From positions 38,427,669 through 38,491,668 of the forward strand of contig CM067373.1 of NCBI GenBank assembly GCA_034401795.1: DNA of 64,000 bases, read 5' to 3'. Below, in pieces: positions 47,826 to 59,028 of this stretch; the first letter of the stretch is position 1, and the number at the start of each line of letters is the position of its first letter. This DNA is from Chaetoderma sp. LZ-2023a. Its lineage: Eukaryota > Mollusca > Caudofoveata > Chaetodermatida > Chaetodermatidae. Both the position numbers and the translations under genes were made by a program. The notes beneath the pieces are model-generated. The model did no database searches. It had not been told where the DNA came from and was given only the letters and a program-made list of their open reading frames with translations.

Positions 47826-47929
47826 CTTGCCAGCTCTGGCTGTCAGCTAGCTCTAGTGTACTGGCATTAAATTGCATCAGACTGCCAGTCGTACCAACTA
47901 TAAGCATCGGTGGTGATTTCAACACAGCA
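47826..47929 (-). CDS. Host gene exon b
   Basis: The acceptor TTACCAACCAG lies at 47930 and the donor GTAAGA at 47825. The 104-nt exon encodes AVLKSPPMLIVGTTGSLMQF then NASTLELADSQSWQ. A strand-turn-strand pattern with GTTGSLMQFN fits a propeller blade. It takes one base from exon a (AAT, Asn) and leaves one for exon c. Confidence 0.75.
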
Positions 47930-47939
47930 CTGGTTGGTA

Positions 47940-48180
47940 AAATATATAACCATACAGCCATAGATGGATACATTTCTATAAAGACCATTATTCTGTATAA
48001 TCATGCAGCTATATTACAGACACAGAGATGTCTATAATGACCACGATAGACCACAACAGACCCATACATGTGTATGAAGACCATTATTCTTTATAATCAT
48101 ATATCCATACAATAGACCCATACATTTCTATAATGACCACGATAGACCCTTACATGTTTATAAAGAGTATGACTCCATAA
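47940..48180. repeat. ~57-bp degenerate tandem repeat
   Basis: TATAAAGACCATTATTCT and TATAATGACCACGATAGACC blocks alternate about four times. Confidence 0.7.
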
Positions 48181-48412
48181 TACCTTAAGATATGATGTTA
48201 AAGGATCACTTGTTTTTATCAATTACAGATCTTGGATCCAACTATAATTTCTTAATATATCTGATGTGTATTATAAACCACTCACATGGACTGGTATGCT
48301 GGCAGACTGGTCGGTCCTACTCGGCTGAACCCATGGATGTCAAATGGTGTGTAGATTGCTGATAGACCGTAATAAATGAAATCTAGGATTTCTTTTTTCA
48401 CGAGAGAGTTGA

Positions 48413-48588
48413 TACTTACCTCCCTAATACTTTTGATATTGCTAAATATTGGCGTTCACTCAATAAACACTCAGATTAAAAACAGTTAGGTGCCCCTACT
48501 GGGCAGGTAGACAGAGGGTAGTCCGGCGGATGCCAGCCCCACCACCGCGCATGCGCCGACTACTACTTCCTCTGACTAATTTATTGGC
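48413..48588. repeat. E6 left ITR
   Basis: Matches the inverse of 55202-55379, including private variants absent from all other copies. Confidence 0.93.
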
Positions 48589-48656
48589 TGACACACATGC
48601 AACTAATAAGAGCCTGAAGACCGAGCCTCTGTGGGGTGGAGAGGCCGGGTCCGTAT

Positions 48657-48758
48657 CTAGGGAGGTAAGTATCAAATCTCTCGTGAAAAAAGAAATCCTA
48701 GATTTCGTTTATTTCACATCAAGAGTATACTTACCTCCCTAATACTTTTGATATTGCC
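48657..48758. repeat. E6 ICR
   Basis: It keeps CGTTTA and CTCTTGATG-type ends where the E6 termini themselves now read TAAATG and CTGTTGATG. The ICR therefore preserves the older terminal sequence. Confidence 0.9.
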
Positions 48759-49279
48759 AGAATTCGACAGGGAATTTGGCGGGAGGGAGGCGAGGTCAAA
48801 AGACCAGCTCTTCCCTATGCGCTTTCACGCGTTCAAGGCACTTAAACGTCTGAAACTGTGTGAAAACACAGTCAGGATTTGATGAACATCGGCTAACACC
48901 AACCGATGGATGAGATGACCGAATGTCATATGCGCTCCCCCCCGCCCTCCTTCCTGGGAGGAAGACTAGAATGACCTCAATGTCCTATACGCTCTCTAGG
49001 TACCAGTGCCATGTACTATAGGACAGAGATGAAAAGGCTCCATTTTGGTATACTCTCAATGATGAACCACATCAAAACACAAACCATCACCATATTAATA
49101 AAAACAGGTAACGTGACAATACAATCAACAATGAACAAGACTGACCTTGTTGAACTTGGCAGCTGTCATCCTCTTCCCAGTGGAGAAGACCGATGCAGTC
49201 CCAAAAAGTGGATGATTCCATTGATTAATTGTGAAGTATATAAGCAATGAGGAAACCCTCCTCAAAAACATATAAGCGA

Positions 49280-52200
49280 TTATTTTTTCAAAATCGACAA
49301 GGCGAGAGGATTCGAGGTGTCACGGAGATAATGGTCTGTAAAACTTGACTCACAGTGCCACTGAGCCACGGACATAATGTCATCCACAGGGACCCCATTA
49401 AATAGGGCAGTGGAAGTCACTACGCCGCGGACACTGTGAGCCTTGGCTATGTCAACCTGCTTACCAGTGGCGGATTTGTGACAAAATTGGATACACTCTA
49501 CAATCCACCTGGAAATGGTGTCCTTAGACGCCCTGCCATGGGGTTCAATATATGACAACCATAACGCTGACTGATCGGTCCGCCACTCCGAAGTACGCTG
49601 TTTGTACCGAAGTAGCGCCCGAACGGGACACCATGCTTTAGAATTAGGATCATATCTAGTTAAAGCAGGCAAAAAAATAGGTTGACCTGGATATTTCAAA
49701 GACTGATTTTTAGCTAAGAAATTAATCCTAGGTAGTAACTTAAGGCCTTCCCCTGTAACCACAAAACGGTCATCCTCGGCTGATAAGGCATGAATCTCAC
49801 TCCTACGCCTAGCCGAGGCCGCAGCAATTAAAAATACAGTTTTAAGAGTTAACATTTTCATAGAAATGGAACTAAGTGGTTCAAAAGGTTTATCTCCTAG
49901 TACTTGAAGCACTAGCGATAAACTCCAAGACGGAATCACCGGGGTATTCCTTGGTCTTAGAATGCCCATGCCTTTAATTAATACATTTAATGTACTTAAT
50001 TCATCACTTCCCCTCTTAGCCAAGCAAGGAATAACAGTCATTAAAGCTGACTTATAACCAGCAATAGAGTTAGGCTTGAGGCTATAGGCTTCATACAGGT
50101 GACAGAGGAAATCAGCTACTACCTGAATAGATGAATCCATTGGATTAATACATCTTTTTGAGCACCACTCTGCAAATCTGTTGATTTTATAATTATATGC
50201 TCTGGAGGTTGACCCCTTCCTGGCTTTGGCCATAAACATGGCTGCTTGCTCAGAAAAGCCCTCCTTAATTCTAGATTCCTTGACAACATCCACGCAGTCA
50301 ATCTGAACATTGATGGATTGTTGTGAAGGGCCTTGCCCTGGAAGATAATGTCGTCCATCAGAGGTAGAGGAACCGGATTGCAGACCAGAAGGTCCAGCAG
50401 ATCCGTATACCATGATCGGCTTGGCCAATCCGGGGCGATCAGAAGCACTTGGCATTCCTCCTGTCTGATTTTCTGAAGAATTTTTGGAATCAGGATTGCT
50501 GGAGGGAATGCGTATGCATACATTCGCCCCTAGCTGATAGCTAACGCATCTGTTGCGAAAGCGCTTGGATCTGGAATCGGAGAGACGTACGTCGTCATCT
50601 TCGCATTCTTCTTCGTTGCGAACAAATCGATGTTGGGTTTCCCCCAATGGTCGAACAGACGATCCGCCACACATTGATTTAGTTGCCATTCCGTCGGTAA
50701 AAAACTCATCCTTCGGCTCAATGAGTCTGCTAGCAGATTCAACCTTCCCGGAATATGAACTGCTTTCAAGGTAATCCTGTGATCCAGGCACCAACAAAGC
50801 AGTCTCCATGTCATCATACAGAGACTGGGCGACTTCGTTCCGCCCTGGCAGTTTATGTAAGTCACAACTGTTGAGTTGTCTGAACGAATAAGAACAATCT
50901 TGCCCTGAACTTTCTGTAAGAAATGTTCCAGGTCCAGGACTACTGCTCTTAGCTCGAGTAGATTGATATGTTCTTTTGACTGTTCCGGATTCCAAAGCCC
51001 TGATATTGTGGATTCCTCCAGGCAAGCCCCCCACCGCTCCATGGATGCATCTATATACACAGTCACCTGAGGGTGGGGAGGGGTCAGCATAACCCCCACC
51101 AAGAGATTCTCCGTGTTCAACCACCATTGCAGGTGGTGAATCAGAGGCGCCAACACTGACACGTTCGAGTCCAGCGAACCTGTACTCTGGGTCCATTATG
51201 TCATGAGAAATAACTGGATCGGCCGCCTGCATAAGGCGGCCTGAGGAATGACTGGTTCCAATGAAACCATCAACCCCAGCATTCTCAAGTAAACCCGTGC
51301 CAGGACATGACGACTGTCGCACACTGACTGAATTACTGAGATGAGTTTCTGAACTCTCTCCTGAGTAGGATAAACATATCCTGTCTCTAGATCGAAGAAC
51401 ATCCCCAGGTAAACAAACTTCTGGGATGGAGTCAGCTCTGATTTTTGGAAATTGATTATCCAGCCCAAGACTGTGAGAGTCTTCAAAACAATCTCCAGAT
51501 TGGCCGCTAACCTTTCCTGGGTGTGTGCTTTTAACAGCCAGTCGTCTATGTACGTGTGGACTGCTATGCTTCTCCTGCGGAGGTATGCGGTGATCGCAAG
51601 AACCACACAGGTGAAAACCCAAGGAGACATGGAAATTCCGAAGGGTAACACCCTGAATTCCCACTGTCTGCCCTGGAATGCAAATCTCAGGAAGCGACGG
51701 AAACTCCTGGCTATGGGGATGTGGAAATAAGCATCCTTCAAATCTATCGACGCTGTCCACATTCCCCTCTCTAACCCCGCCAACACCGAGCGCATAGTCT
51801 CCATCTTGAAACTGGGCGTCTCTATGAACTTGTTCAATGGCTTGAGGTTGAGAATTGGTCTCCACCCTCCGGTGTTTTTTGTTACTAAGAACACGGTTGA
51901 ATAGAAGCCCGGACACCTTTGTGCCGGCTGAATAGCTCCTTTTTGTATGAGGGAAGTTATCTCCTCCTCGATACACAACCTCTGATCTGGATCTCTCGGA
52001 TTCGGAGTCCAGATCGGCACGAGAGACAGTCGCGACGGCGGGCCTGTCATCCAATCGGGATGATACCCGACTGAAAGCCATCGCAAGACTAAACGGTCCT
52101 GAGTCAACCGTTCCCACTCTTGCATGTGGGCGTCCAGCCGGCGTCCCACCGGTCCACATAGGGAGAGGTGGACATAAGGAGTGCAAGAGTGGCACTGTCT

Positions 52201-52303
52201 CCTCCGCCAGAAACACCAGAGTGGTTCTCACCGTGGCAATCGGCCCATCAGGCACGATTACCATGACCAGATCCCCGCGCGCCACGCCCAGCACCACGCG
52301 CAC
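49280..52303 (-). CDS. E6 ORF3 tyrosine recombinase, 1007-codon fused frame
   Basis: A 2-nt deletion near 52157 joins the first ~49 codons of the ORF2 frame to the ORF3 frame. From there the frame is open to the recombinase stop. All catalytic motifs are present (SARRRSE, HSVRG, QWHCES, TDHYLRD). Two base changes that create stops in ORF2 (51196 and about 50527) are missense and synonymous here. Confidence 0.88.
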   Translation of the reverse strand: MRVVLGVARGDLVMVIVPDGPIATVRTTLVFLAEETVPLLHSLCPPLPMWTGGTPAGRPHARVGTVDSGPFSLAMAFSRVSSRLDDRPAVATVSRADLDSESERSRSEVVYRGGDNFPHTKRSYSAGTKVSGLLFNRVLSNKKHRRVETNSQPQAIEQVHRDAQFQDGDYALGVGGVREGNVDSVDRFEGCLFPHPHSQEFPSLPEICIPGQTVGIQGVTLRNFHVSLGFHLCGSCDHRIPPQEKHSSPHVHRRLAVKSTHPGKVSGQSGDCFEDSHSLGLDNQFPKIRADSIPEVCLPGDVLRSRDRICLSYSGESSETHLSNSVSVRQSSCPGTGLLENAGVDGFIGTSHSSGRLMQAADPVISHDIMDPEYRFAGLERVSVGASDSPPAMVVEHGESLGGGYADPSPPSGDCVYRCIHGAVGGLPGGIHNIRALESGTVKRTYQSTRAKSSSPGPGTFLTESSGQDCSYSFRQLNSCDLHKLPGRNEVAQSLYDDMETALLVPGSQDYLESSSYSGKVESASRLIEPKDEFFTDGMATKSMCGGSSVRPLGETQHRFVRNEEECEDDDVRLSDSRSKRFRNRCVSYQLGANVCIRIPSSNPDSKNSSENQTGGMPSASDRPGLAKPIMVYGSAGPSGLQSGSSTSDGRHYLPGQGPSQQSINVQIDCVDVVKESRIKEGFSEQAAMFMAKARKGSTSRAYNYKINRFAEWCSKRCINPMDSSIQVVADFLCHLYEAYSLKPNSIAGYKSALMTVIPCLAKRGSDELSTLNVLIKGMGILRPRNTPVIPSWSLSLVLQVLGDKPFEPLSSISMKMLTLKTVFLIAAASARRRSEIHALSAEDDRFVVTGEGLKLLPRINFLAKNQSLKYPGQPIFLPALTRYDPNSKAWCPVRALLRYKQRTSEWRTDQSALWLSYIEPHGRASKDTISRWIVECIQFCHKSATGKQVDIAKAHSVRGVVTSTALFNGVPVDDIMSVAQWHCESSFTDHYLRDTSNPLALSILKK
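50119..52303 (-). pseudogene. E6 ORF2 RT/RNase H, broken
   Basis: The pieces are 51196-52149 (RT with YIDD), 50530-51162 (RNase H) and 50119-50523 (methyltransferase-like). The lesions are the 2-nt deletion near 52157, CAA to TAA at 51196-51198, and TGG to TAG near 50533. RNase H also shows YIDAS in place of YTDAS. Confidence 0.9.
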
Positions 52304-54299
52304 CTCGGTGCGCGGGTGGCTGCCTGGCTGGCTGCGCCTGGGGAGCCTGCGGCCCTCTCACTGCTGGCCGAAGCGCACGCGGCCTAGGCCGACGCTGCGA
52401 TGGCGGGTGGCCTCTGACTTGGCCACCTCCACCTCGAGCCTGCAGGGGACGATACGCAGGGGGTGCGGCGCGAACGCTCGCACGGCAGAGCACTTCAAAC
52501 TGCTCACGCAGCGCCCTCTGGTTATTGACCAGGGTCACCGTCTCCTGGAGGTGCCTGCATCCCTCACCTCCAAAGAGACCAGGACCTGTCATAGGCGTAC
52601 GCAGTAGCCTATTGTACAGGTCCTGGGACGGGCACAGATTGTCCAAGGCAAACGTGCATCTCGCCCGGACACTCCTGGTCACCGCCCGCGTCATGCAGTC
52701 CAGAGCCAGGTTGATACCATCCTGGATGGCTCTCTGGACTGTGGCCGGGCTCGGCTGGCGCGATGTGGATGTTGTTACCACCCCTTGTAACAGCTGGGAG
52801 ACGTGGGACAGAGCAGCAATCGACGCCCTCCCACTCTCCTCCGCATCACGCAGCGCGGTATTTGCCGAACGCAACGCGTTCGAACACAGAACACCCATGT
52901 CAGAACAGGCGCCTGGCCGCGCATCTTCACCCAAAGCCGCGTGGTCATCCACGCTCGGCTTGGGTACCACACCGTACCGCTGGTAGTCCAGGGGCACGAT
53001 GCGGCAACGCCTGGCCACCTTGCGAGGGGCCTTCGCGAGACGCCTATTCGCCTTAATGGACGACTCCGCCGCCTCGAACATGTCAACGACATGTTCAGCC
53101 AGCGGCAGAGATGGCATGGCGTTAGCAGTAGCCTTACCAGCTAACCACGGCCTGTGGTCACGCTGGCTAGCCGACTGCTCCACGGGCAGATCTGGCCGAA
53201 CACTTACCAGCCATTGGCAAGCGTCCGACCAATCATCCTCCGTGGCTAGCTGCGAGCGCTCTACCAGACGGGGGCCTTCGTCTTCCTCCTGAGCGCACAC
53301 AGCAGAGCTTGACGGCGGATATGCTGATACCCCTGGCAAGCCAGGGAAAGCATGCGGGCCCGAAAGAACAGGCATGCTAAACTCCCTGGCTTGACCAGGA
53401 GCAGGCGCCGTGGTAGAGCGCGGGGCAGACACCGCCCCACCACGGTCCCGGCCAGCACCAGCGACACGCTCGGCAAGCCGAGGTATGCGGTAACCCTGGC
53501 CATCAGCACCGCCCAGGGCCACCTTCTGGACCATGAATTCTACTCCTGCGTGAGTAGATCCATGGAATACGTCGCCCGCATCCCCCGCGAGGGGTGCACA
53601 GACATCGTACTCCATGGTCACGTCCCCAGACGGCGACCCTAGCAGGAAATCCTCTTCCTCCTGGCCAGAAAGATTAAACTCCGGGTCAGCAAAGAGAGCT
53701 AACCCAGACTGGCCAGGGAAGGTGCCATAGGAGGTACTGGCACCCGCGGCGTGCGGATCCCCCTGGACTGATAAGCAGCCCGCGGGTTCTTGCGACAGCC
53801 GTGCACGGCCCCTCGGCGTGGCACCAAGCCTGCTGCCAGGGTCGTGGATCCCCCCACTAATGGGGCCACCTCTGAGTCGTCGAACAACGTAACCGACCTA
53901 TGGAAAAGTGACTCAGAGGTGGGGATCACCTGCTCTGAAGCAGACGCCGAGGACAACAAAGGATCTGGTCCAGGAAGCATGCTACGAAGCAACTCTGGGA
54001 CCAAATCCTTTATCGTCCTCTTCATCTCTCCCAACATTTCGGACCGGAAGGCCTCCATATCCACCGCGGACGAGGCCTTCCTCTTACCCTTTTTACTGAC
54101 ACCCTCTCTCTTCTGCTTCCTCTCCTCCTCCACCACCTTGTCCTTAGCCTGTAAACACAGAAACTCAGACATTAGCTCGCCGCCCCCATTGCTTACAGAC
54201 CTCACACTTAAGCAGTGGTCCACAGGGACTACAGCTAAAGCATAAGTGGGGGACGAAACGATCCTTTAGGAACCGGCCACAGGACGGACAACCAGGTCT
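52248..54299 (-). pseudogene. E6 ORF1 gag-like main exon, broken
   Basis: The G-run after the finger has a 1-nt insertion (about 54181-54190), and a 1-nt deletion near 53850 shifts the middle. Open pieces are 53699-54223 and 52248-53621. TGA at the end is conserved and the frame continues open after it. Confidence 0.88.
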
Positions 54300-55059
54300 C
54301 TGAAACAGGACACAGGACGAGGACAATGAGCAAGTTAGTCAAGGTTAGAAAAACTCAAAACCAACTAAAGAGAGGGAAAAGATCATAAAGATCAGTAACC
54401 ATAAGAAAACCAGCGTTGGACAAAACTTTAAATGTAAATAAAGAGCAAGGCTGATTATGATGTCATCAATCCCATGACAGAAATTAAATCGGTCCGCAAC
54501 AAGCATCTAAGTGCAAGAACGAATTGTACTCCTAACATAACGTCCTCACTTGGATATTCAGACTACACACCATCAGATACACAATGATAACAATGGTAAA
54601 TACAGTCATTATTATTTCAAATAATTAACATCACCTCATATCATTAGTTAGATACCTGATACCTGGTATAGACAAACCATCCACCTGATGCACTGTATCA
54701 CTCCACCAAGACCACGCCTCTTAACTCTCTCCACCTTAGGGGAAGGAATTGGATCAAGAGGGCAAAGTGAGAAGACCTTTATACTAGGCCTCCGACTCAC
54801 TGGACATAGACTTTTTGGTTAGATAACCTAACAGTATTAGTAGGAAATGGAACCAAGGTGGAGAAAAACAAACTCTCTGATGCTGTGATGTCCATTACAT
54901 ATCCTCACCTAGACCTGTGGACATAAACACAAAGAGAGATTAGCATTATATAGCACCTAGTTGAAATAAACCAACTAAACAAGGCGCCTATCACGGTAAG
55001 CGCGAGTCCCGGAAACACATTACAACGGGAAAAACTCGCTAGAATATATTTGAAATCAC

Positions 55060-55110
55060 CTGATATAAGGATCATGCGCCTTCCTCCGGCGAAGTAGCTC
55101 TCTCAGACAT
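55060..55110 (-). pseudogene. E6 gag exon 1 with internal TGA
   Basis: ATG at 55110 and the CAG/GTGATT donor are kept, but codon 13 is TGA where E4, E1, E3, E2 and E5 have GGA. The intron would be 54300-55059. Confidence 0.68.
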
Positions 55111-55201
55111 AATCCAGGTGATATACTCTCACACAACAAGACTAAACAAGCCCAGAACGAGTGAAAACTTTGCACAAGCACAAAAAGCATGTGAACCCTC
55201 T

Positions 55202-55379
55202 GCCAATAAATTAGCAAAGAGGCAGTAGTAGTCGGCGCATGCGCGGTGGTGGGGCTGGCATCCGCCGGACTACCCTCTGTCTACCTGCCCAGTAGGGGCA
55301 CCTAACTGTTTTTAATCTGAGTGTTTATTGAGTGAACGCCAATATTTAGCAATATCAAAAGTATTAGGGAGGTAAGTAT
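55202..55379. repeat. E6 right ITR
   Basis: Inverted partner of 48413-48588; it ends GTGAAA at 55394. Confidence 0.93.
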
Positions 55380-55463
55380 ACTGTTGATGTGAAATTAGAT
55401 AACTGTGCATGAGGGTTTGGTATTTGCCTAACTATGGTTTATCAGCCACCTATAAACCATGTA

Positions 55464-55535
55464 ACACCTGTGGTCCTCTGGTAAAAAGGTCAACCTGTAC
55501 ACCAAAGGTCATGGGTTCGAATCCTGTCTCTACTG
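55464..55535 (+). other. tRNA-like sequence (tRNA pseudogene or SINE head)
   Basis: GGTTCGAATCC at 55514-55524 is a perfect B-box. A weak A-box-like TGGTCCTCTGG lies about 43 nt upstream, the normal tRNA spacing. The acceptor stem does not pair convincingly, so it is not called as a functional tRNA. Confidence 0.4.
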
Positions 55536-55658
55536 ATCTGCTCTAAAGCTGTGAACCCAGCCGTGGTGTGGATGAGTATCATAGTGTGTGAATAATTCAT
55601 CCAATTTTTTTATAGGAAAAGTTAATTGACAGACCCAAATTCTTTTAATTTACCATCA

Positions 55659-55691
55659 GAATAACTGGATTCATTTTCGAGCCAGTTATTC
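55659..55691. repeat. Foldback related to 27391-27498
   Basis: GAATAACTGG pairs with CCAGTTATTC. Downstream sequence (AAAATAGTCTTATGTTGGGCTGC, GGCTGGTTTTGGCCAG) parallels that after the foldback at 27391-27498. Confidence 0.6.
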
Positions 55692-55799
55692 TCGTGCCAA
55701 ATTTTCCAAAATAGTCTTATGTTGGGCTGCGAAAGGACATTTCTGAAGACCAATGCCGAGGCTGGTTTTGGCCAGTTTGACCAATTAAGATTTACCTCA

Positions 55800-56625
55800 T
55801 ACTGTAACATAGAGCTTACTTGATTTACACACTGTAATACAGATCTTACTTGATTTACACGCTGTAATATAGAGCTTACTTGATTTACACACTGTAACAC
55901 AGATCTTACTTGATTTACACACTGTAAGATAGAGCTTACTTGATTTACACACTGTAACATAGATCTTACTTGATTTATGCGCTGTAATATAGAGCTTACT
56001 TGATTTACACACTATAACATAGATCTTACTTGATTTACACACTGTAATATAGAGCCTACTTGATTTACACGCTGTAATATAGAGCTTACTTGATTTACAC
56101 ACTGTAATACAGATCTTACTTGATTTACATGCTGTAATATAGATCTTACTTGATTTACATGTTGTAATAGAGCTTACTTGATGTACACACTGTAATATAG
56201 ATCTTACTTGATTCACACACTGTAATAGAGCTTACTTGATTTACACACTGTAATATAGATCTTACTTGATTTACACACTGTAATATAGAGCTTACTTGAT
56301 TCACACACTGTAATACAGATCTTACTTGATTTACATGCTGTAATATAGATCTTACTTGATTTACATGCTGTAATACAGATCTTACTTGAGTTACACACTG
56401 TAACATAGATCTTACTTGATTTACACACTGTAATATAGACATTACTTGATTCACACACTGCAATATAGAGCTTACTTGATTTACATGCTGCAACATAGAG
56501 CTTACTTCATTTACACACTGTAGTATAGAGGTTACTTCATTTACACACTGTAGCATAGAGCATACTTGATTTACATGCTGTAACATAGAGCTTACTTGAG
56601 TCACATACTGTAATATAGAGCTTAC
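55800..56625. repeat. 30-bp minisatellite array B
   Basis: About 27 units of ACTGTAATATAGAGCTTACTTG plus ATTTACAC. On the minus strand each unit has AAGTAAGCT (donor-like) and ATTACAG (acceptor-like). The first unit coincides with the 3' end and donor of exon 56626-56812. Long frames here are repeat artefacts. Confidence 0.9.
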
Positions 56626-56812
56626 TTAATTACAACATCTGGTTCATCATGTGATTGGTGTTCTGTTTGCACTGAATCTTCATCCATGGATTCACATGAT
56701 GTATAACACAAGGAAAGAACTGCCACACCCAACTCTGTACTGGAGCACAATGTCTCAGGAGTTGAAGATAATGTAGGCTGGGATGATGGAGTACTAGAGA
56801 TCCTTACTGGAC
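56626..56812 (-). CDS. Host gene exon a (most upstream recognised)
   Basis: The acceptor TTATTTCCTCAG lies at 56813 and the donor GTAAGC at 56625. The 187-nt exon encodes PVRISSTPSSQPTLSSTPE, then LGVAVLSLCYTSCESMDED, and ends in an acidic stretch (DEPDVVI). It leaves two bases, completed by exon b. The Ser/Thr- and Asp/Glu-rich composition suggests a disordered loop between blades. The protein resembles WD-repeat proteins; WDR27 is a weak memory-based guess only. Confidence 0.62.
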
Positions 56813-57162
56813 CTGAGGAAATAAGACATTCATTATAAACAACTGTGACACTCACCTGGACCATTAGCATTTGAAACATTTGCATTTAAATATACATGAA
56901 TCTTTATATTAAACAGATGGCCACCGGAAAAATCGACCAATCAGAATTCTAAATAGAAAATCCAGATTCTAGCACTGGAGGATTATCAAAGTCAAATTTG
57001 GTTAAAATCCGCCAAGCTGTTAAGGAGATGTGTTTTGACAATTTCCAGCAAATATTACATAAAAAATTGTGATTTTCACCCAAAAGATTAACCAATCAAA
57101 ATTCTGAATACAGCATCTGGAGCCTATTCACATAGGATCGTTCCACCACAATTTTGTTGAAA
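56813..57162. repeat. Dispersed repeat, left flank of E7
   Basis: GTTAAAATCCGCCAAGCTGTTAAGG ... TTTTCACCCAAAAGATT ... AATCAAAATTCTGAAT. The same repeat resumes right of E7 at 63895. Confidence 0.7.
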
Positions 57163-57204
57163 TAAGAAAATTTACCAAATTTCTTTTTCACGAGTAAGAT
57201 GACA

Positions 57205-57380
57205 TACTTACCTCCGTAACACTCTTGATATACTAGTATATCGGCTCTAAGTTCAATAATATTCAGAATTATAAAAAGTTAGGTGCCCCTAATGTGCAGG
57301 GTATGTACACAGGCATGCACATGACAGACCCCACCTACTGCACATGCGCATATTGGTACTTCCGTTACTAAATATTGGCT
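57205..57380. repeat. E7 left ITR
   Basis: Inverse of 63712-63877 with drift. It keeps TACTTACCTCC and CACATGCGCA. Confidence 0.88.
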
Positions 57381-57445
57381 GACATAGAAGCAACTATTCA
57401 AATAACCAAAGGACCAGGCCTCCGTGGGGTGGAGAGGTCAGAATC

Positions 57446-57551
57446 CTGTTAGGGAGGTAAGTATGTCATCTCACTCGTGAAAAAGAAATTTGGTAAATTT
57501 TCTTATTTCACATCATGAGAACATACTTACCTCCCTAACACTCTTGATATA
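57446..57551. repeat. E7 ICR
   Basis: Complement of the left end (GAAATTTGGTAAATTTTCTTA) joined to TTTCACATCATGAG, the complement of the right end. Both differ from the E1-E6 termini and match E7 only. Confidence 0.9.
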
Positions 57552-58134
57552 AACCAGAATTTGAAAGAAAATTTGGTGGGAGGGTGGCAAGGTCCTGAAA
57601 ACCAGCACACCCTCGAAGAGACGAGGCTCTTTGAATTTTCAAGAGATTTAAAACATCTGAAATTGTGTCTGAAAACACAACCAGGAATAGAATTTTGCAT
57701 CGGATAATTGACCGATGAACAGAGATTGATCAGAAGGCAAATGCACTCCCCCCACCCCTCTTTGTGAGGAAGGTTAGGAAAAAATGCTGCTCTAAATGAC
57801 TAGCACATTCTCTAATACTTGATGAAAGTATTACTAGACATTGGAATAAAGAAGAATTCTATCAATTTGAAAAACTCTCTGAAAGAACCACAATTAAGAG
57901 ACATTAACCATCAATATATTAAATAAATAATTTTAAAAATGACACCATCATCAGGACAAAAAACAAAATGGTCACATATACTGACCTCTGATGTCTTGGG
58001 CGCGGCACTCATCTCTTCCCCCACCGGATGAAGAGAATTGTACCAGCTAATAGTAGGGATACCCTACAAACAAATGTGATATTTGTAAATAGCAGAGGAG
58101 GAAAACTAATTACAAATATATACCGCTACATTAT

Positions 58135-58881
58135 TTATTTTCTGAGGACTGAGATGGCGCGCGTGTTAGAAGTGTCACGAAGGTAATGGTTGGTAAAACT
58201 AGATTCACAGTGCCACTGGGCTACTGACATAATGTCTTCAATAGAAACACCATTAAATAATGCTGTGGAAGTTACCACACCACGGACACTATGAGTCTTG
58301 GCTCTATCTACTTGAATTCCAGTGGCTGTCTTATGACAGAATTGAATACTTTCTACTATCCATCTGGAAATAGTGTCTCCTGACGCCCTACCATGGGGTT
58401 CAATATATGACAACCATAGGGAACATGGGTCCGTCCACCAAACCTGAGTTCTTTTCTTGTACTTATTTAAAGCAAGGACAGGACACCATGCTTTAGCACC
58501 AGGATCATATCTGGTTAAGGCAGGTAAAATAATAGGTTGACCCGGATATTTTAAAGATTGATTCTTAGCCAAGAAATTCAATCTTGGTAGAAGCTTAAGT
58601 CCTTCAGCTATAACTATATAACGGTCAAGTTCAGCAGACATGGTATGAATTTCACTCCTGCTGCCGCAACTAAAAATAGTTTTACATGTCAATAATTTTA
58701 CAGATATAGCACTAAGTGGTTCAAAAGGTTTATCACTCAAAACATGAAGAATCAGAGAAAGACTCCATGATGGTGTCAGTGGAGGATTTCTCGGTCTGAG
58801 ATTGCCCATACCTTTAATAAGAGTATTTAACACACGTATTTCATCCCATCCCCTCTTTGCCAAGCAAGGGATAACAGTCAT
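58135..58881 (-). pseudogene. E7 tyrosine recombinase C-terminal part
   Basis: 248 codons retain KTHSVRGVVTSTALFNGV and QWHCESSFTNHYLRD, including the nucleophile Tyr. An in-frame deletion removes part of the arginine patch (CGSRSEIHT versus ASARRRSEIHA). A further deletion near 58978 removes about 30 residues of the N-terminal helical region. Confidence 0.88.
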
Positions 58882-59028
58882 TAATGCTGATTTATATCCA
58901 GCAATAGAATTAGCCTTAAGACTATAGGCATCATACAGGTGACAGAGAAAATCAGCTACTACCTGAATAGATGCATCAATCTGGCTCTGGCCATGAAATT
59001 GGCTGCTTGCTCAAAAAGCCCTCCTTAA

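Larger units (their letters stand above)
48373..55394 (-). mobile_element. DIRS-like retrotransposon E6, complete but coding-defective
   Basis: The 7022-bp element lies in the intron between host exons 56626-56812 and 47826-47929, in sense orientation. Its ITRs share private variants (TTGGCGTTCAC and GGCAGGTAGACAGAGG). RT and gag are broken, but the recombinase frame is open for 1007 codons. Confidence 0.95.

Noticed and set aside
55464-55535. Functional tRNA gene
   Set aside because: B-box is perfect but the acceptor and anticodon stems do not pair well.
55622-56604. Four overlapping minus-strand frames of 80-150 codons
   Set aside because: Same artefact from 30-bp array B; only the unit-terminal exon 56626-56812 has splice support.
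55800-56640. CRISPR-like array
   Set aside because: Units are contiguous 30-mers without unique spacers, and the context is a eukaryotic intron.
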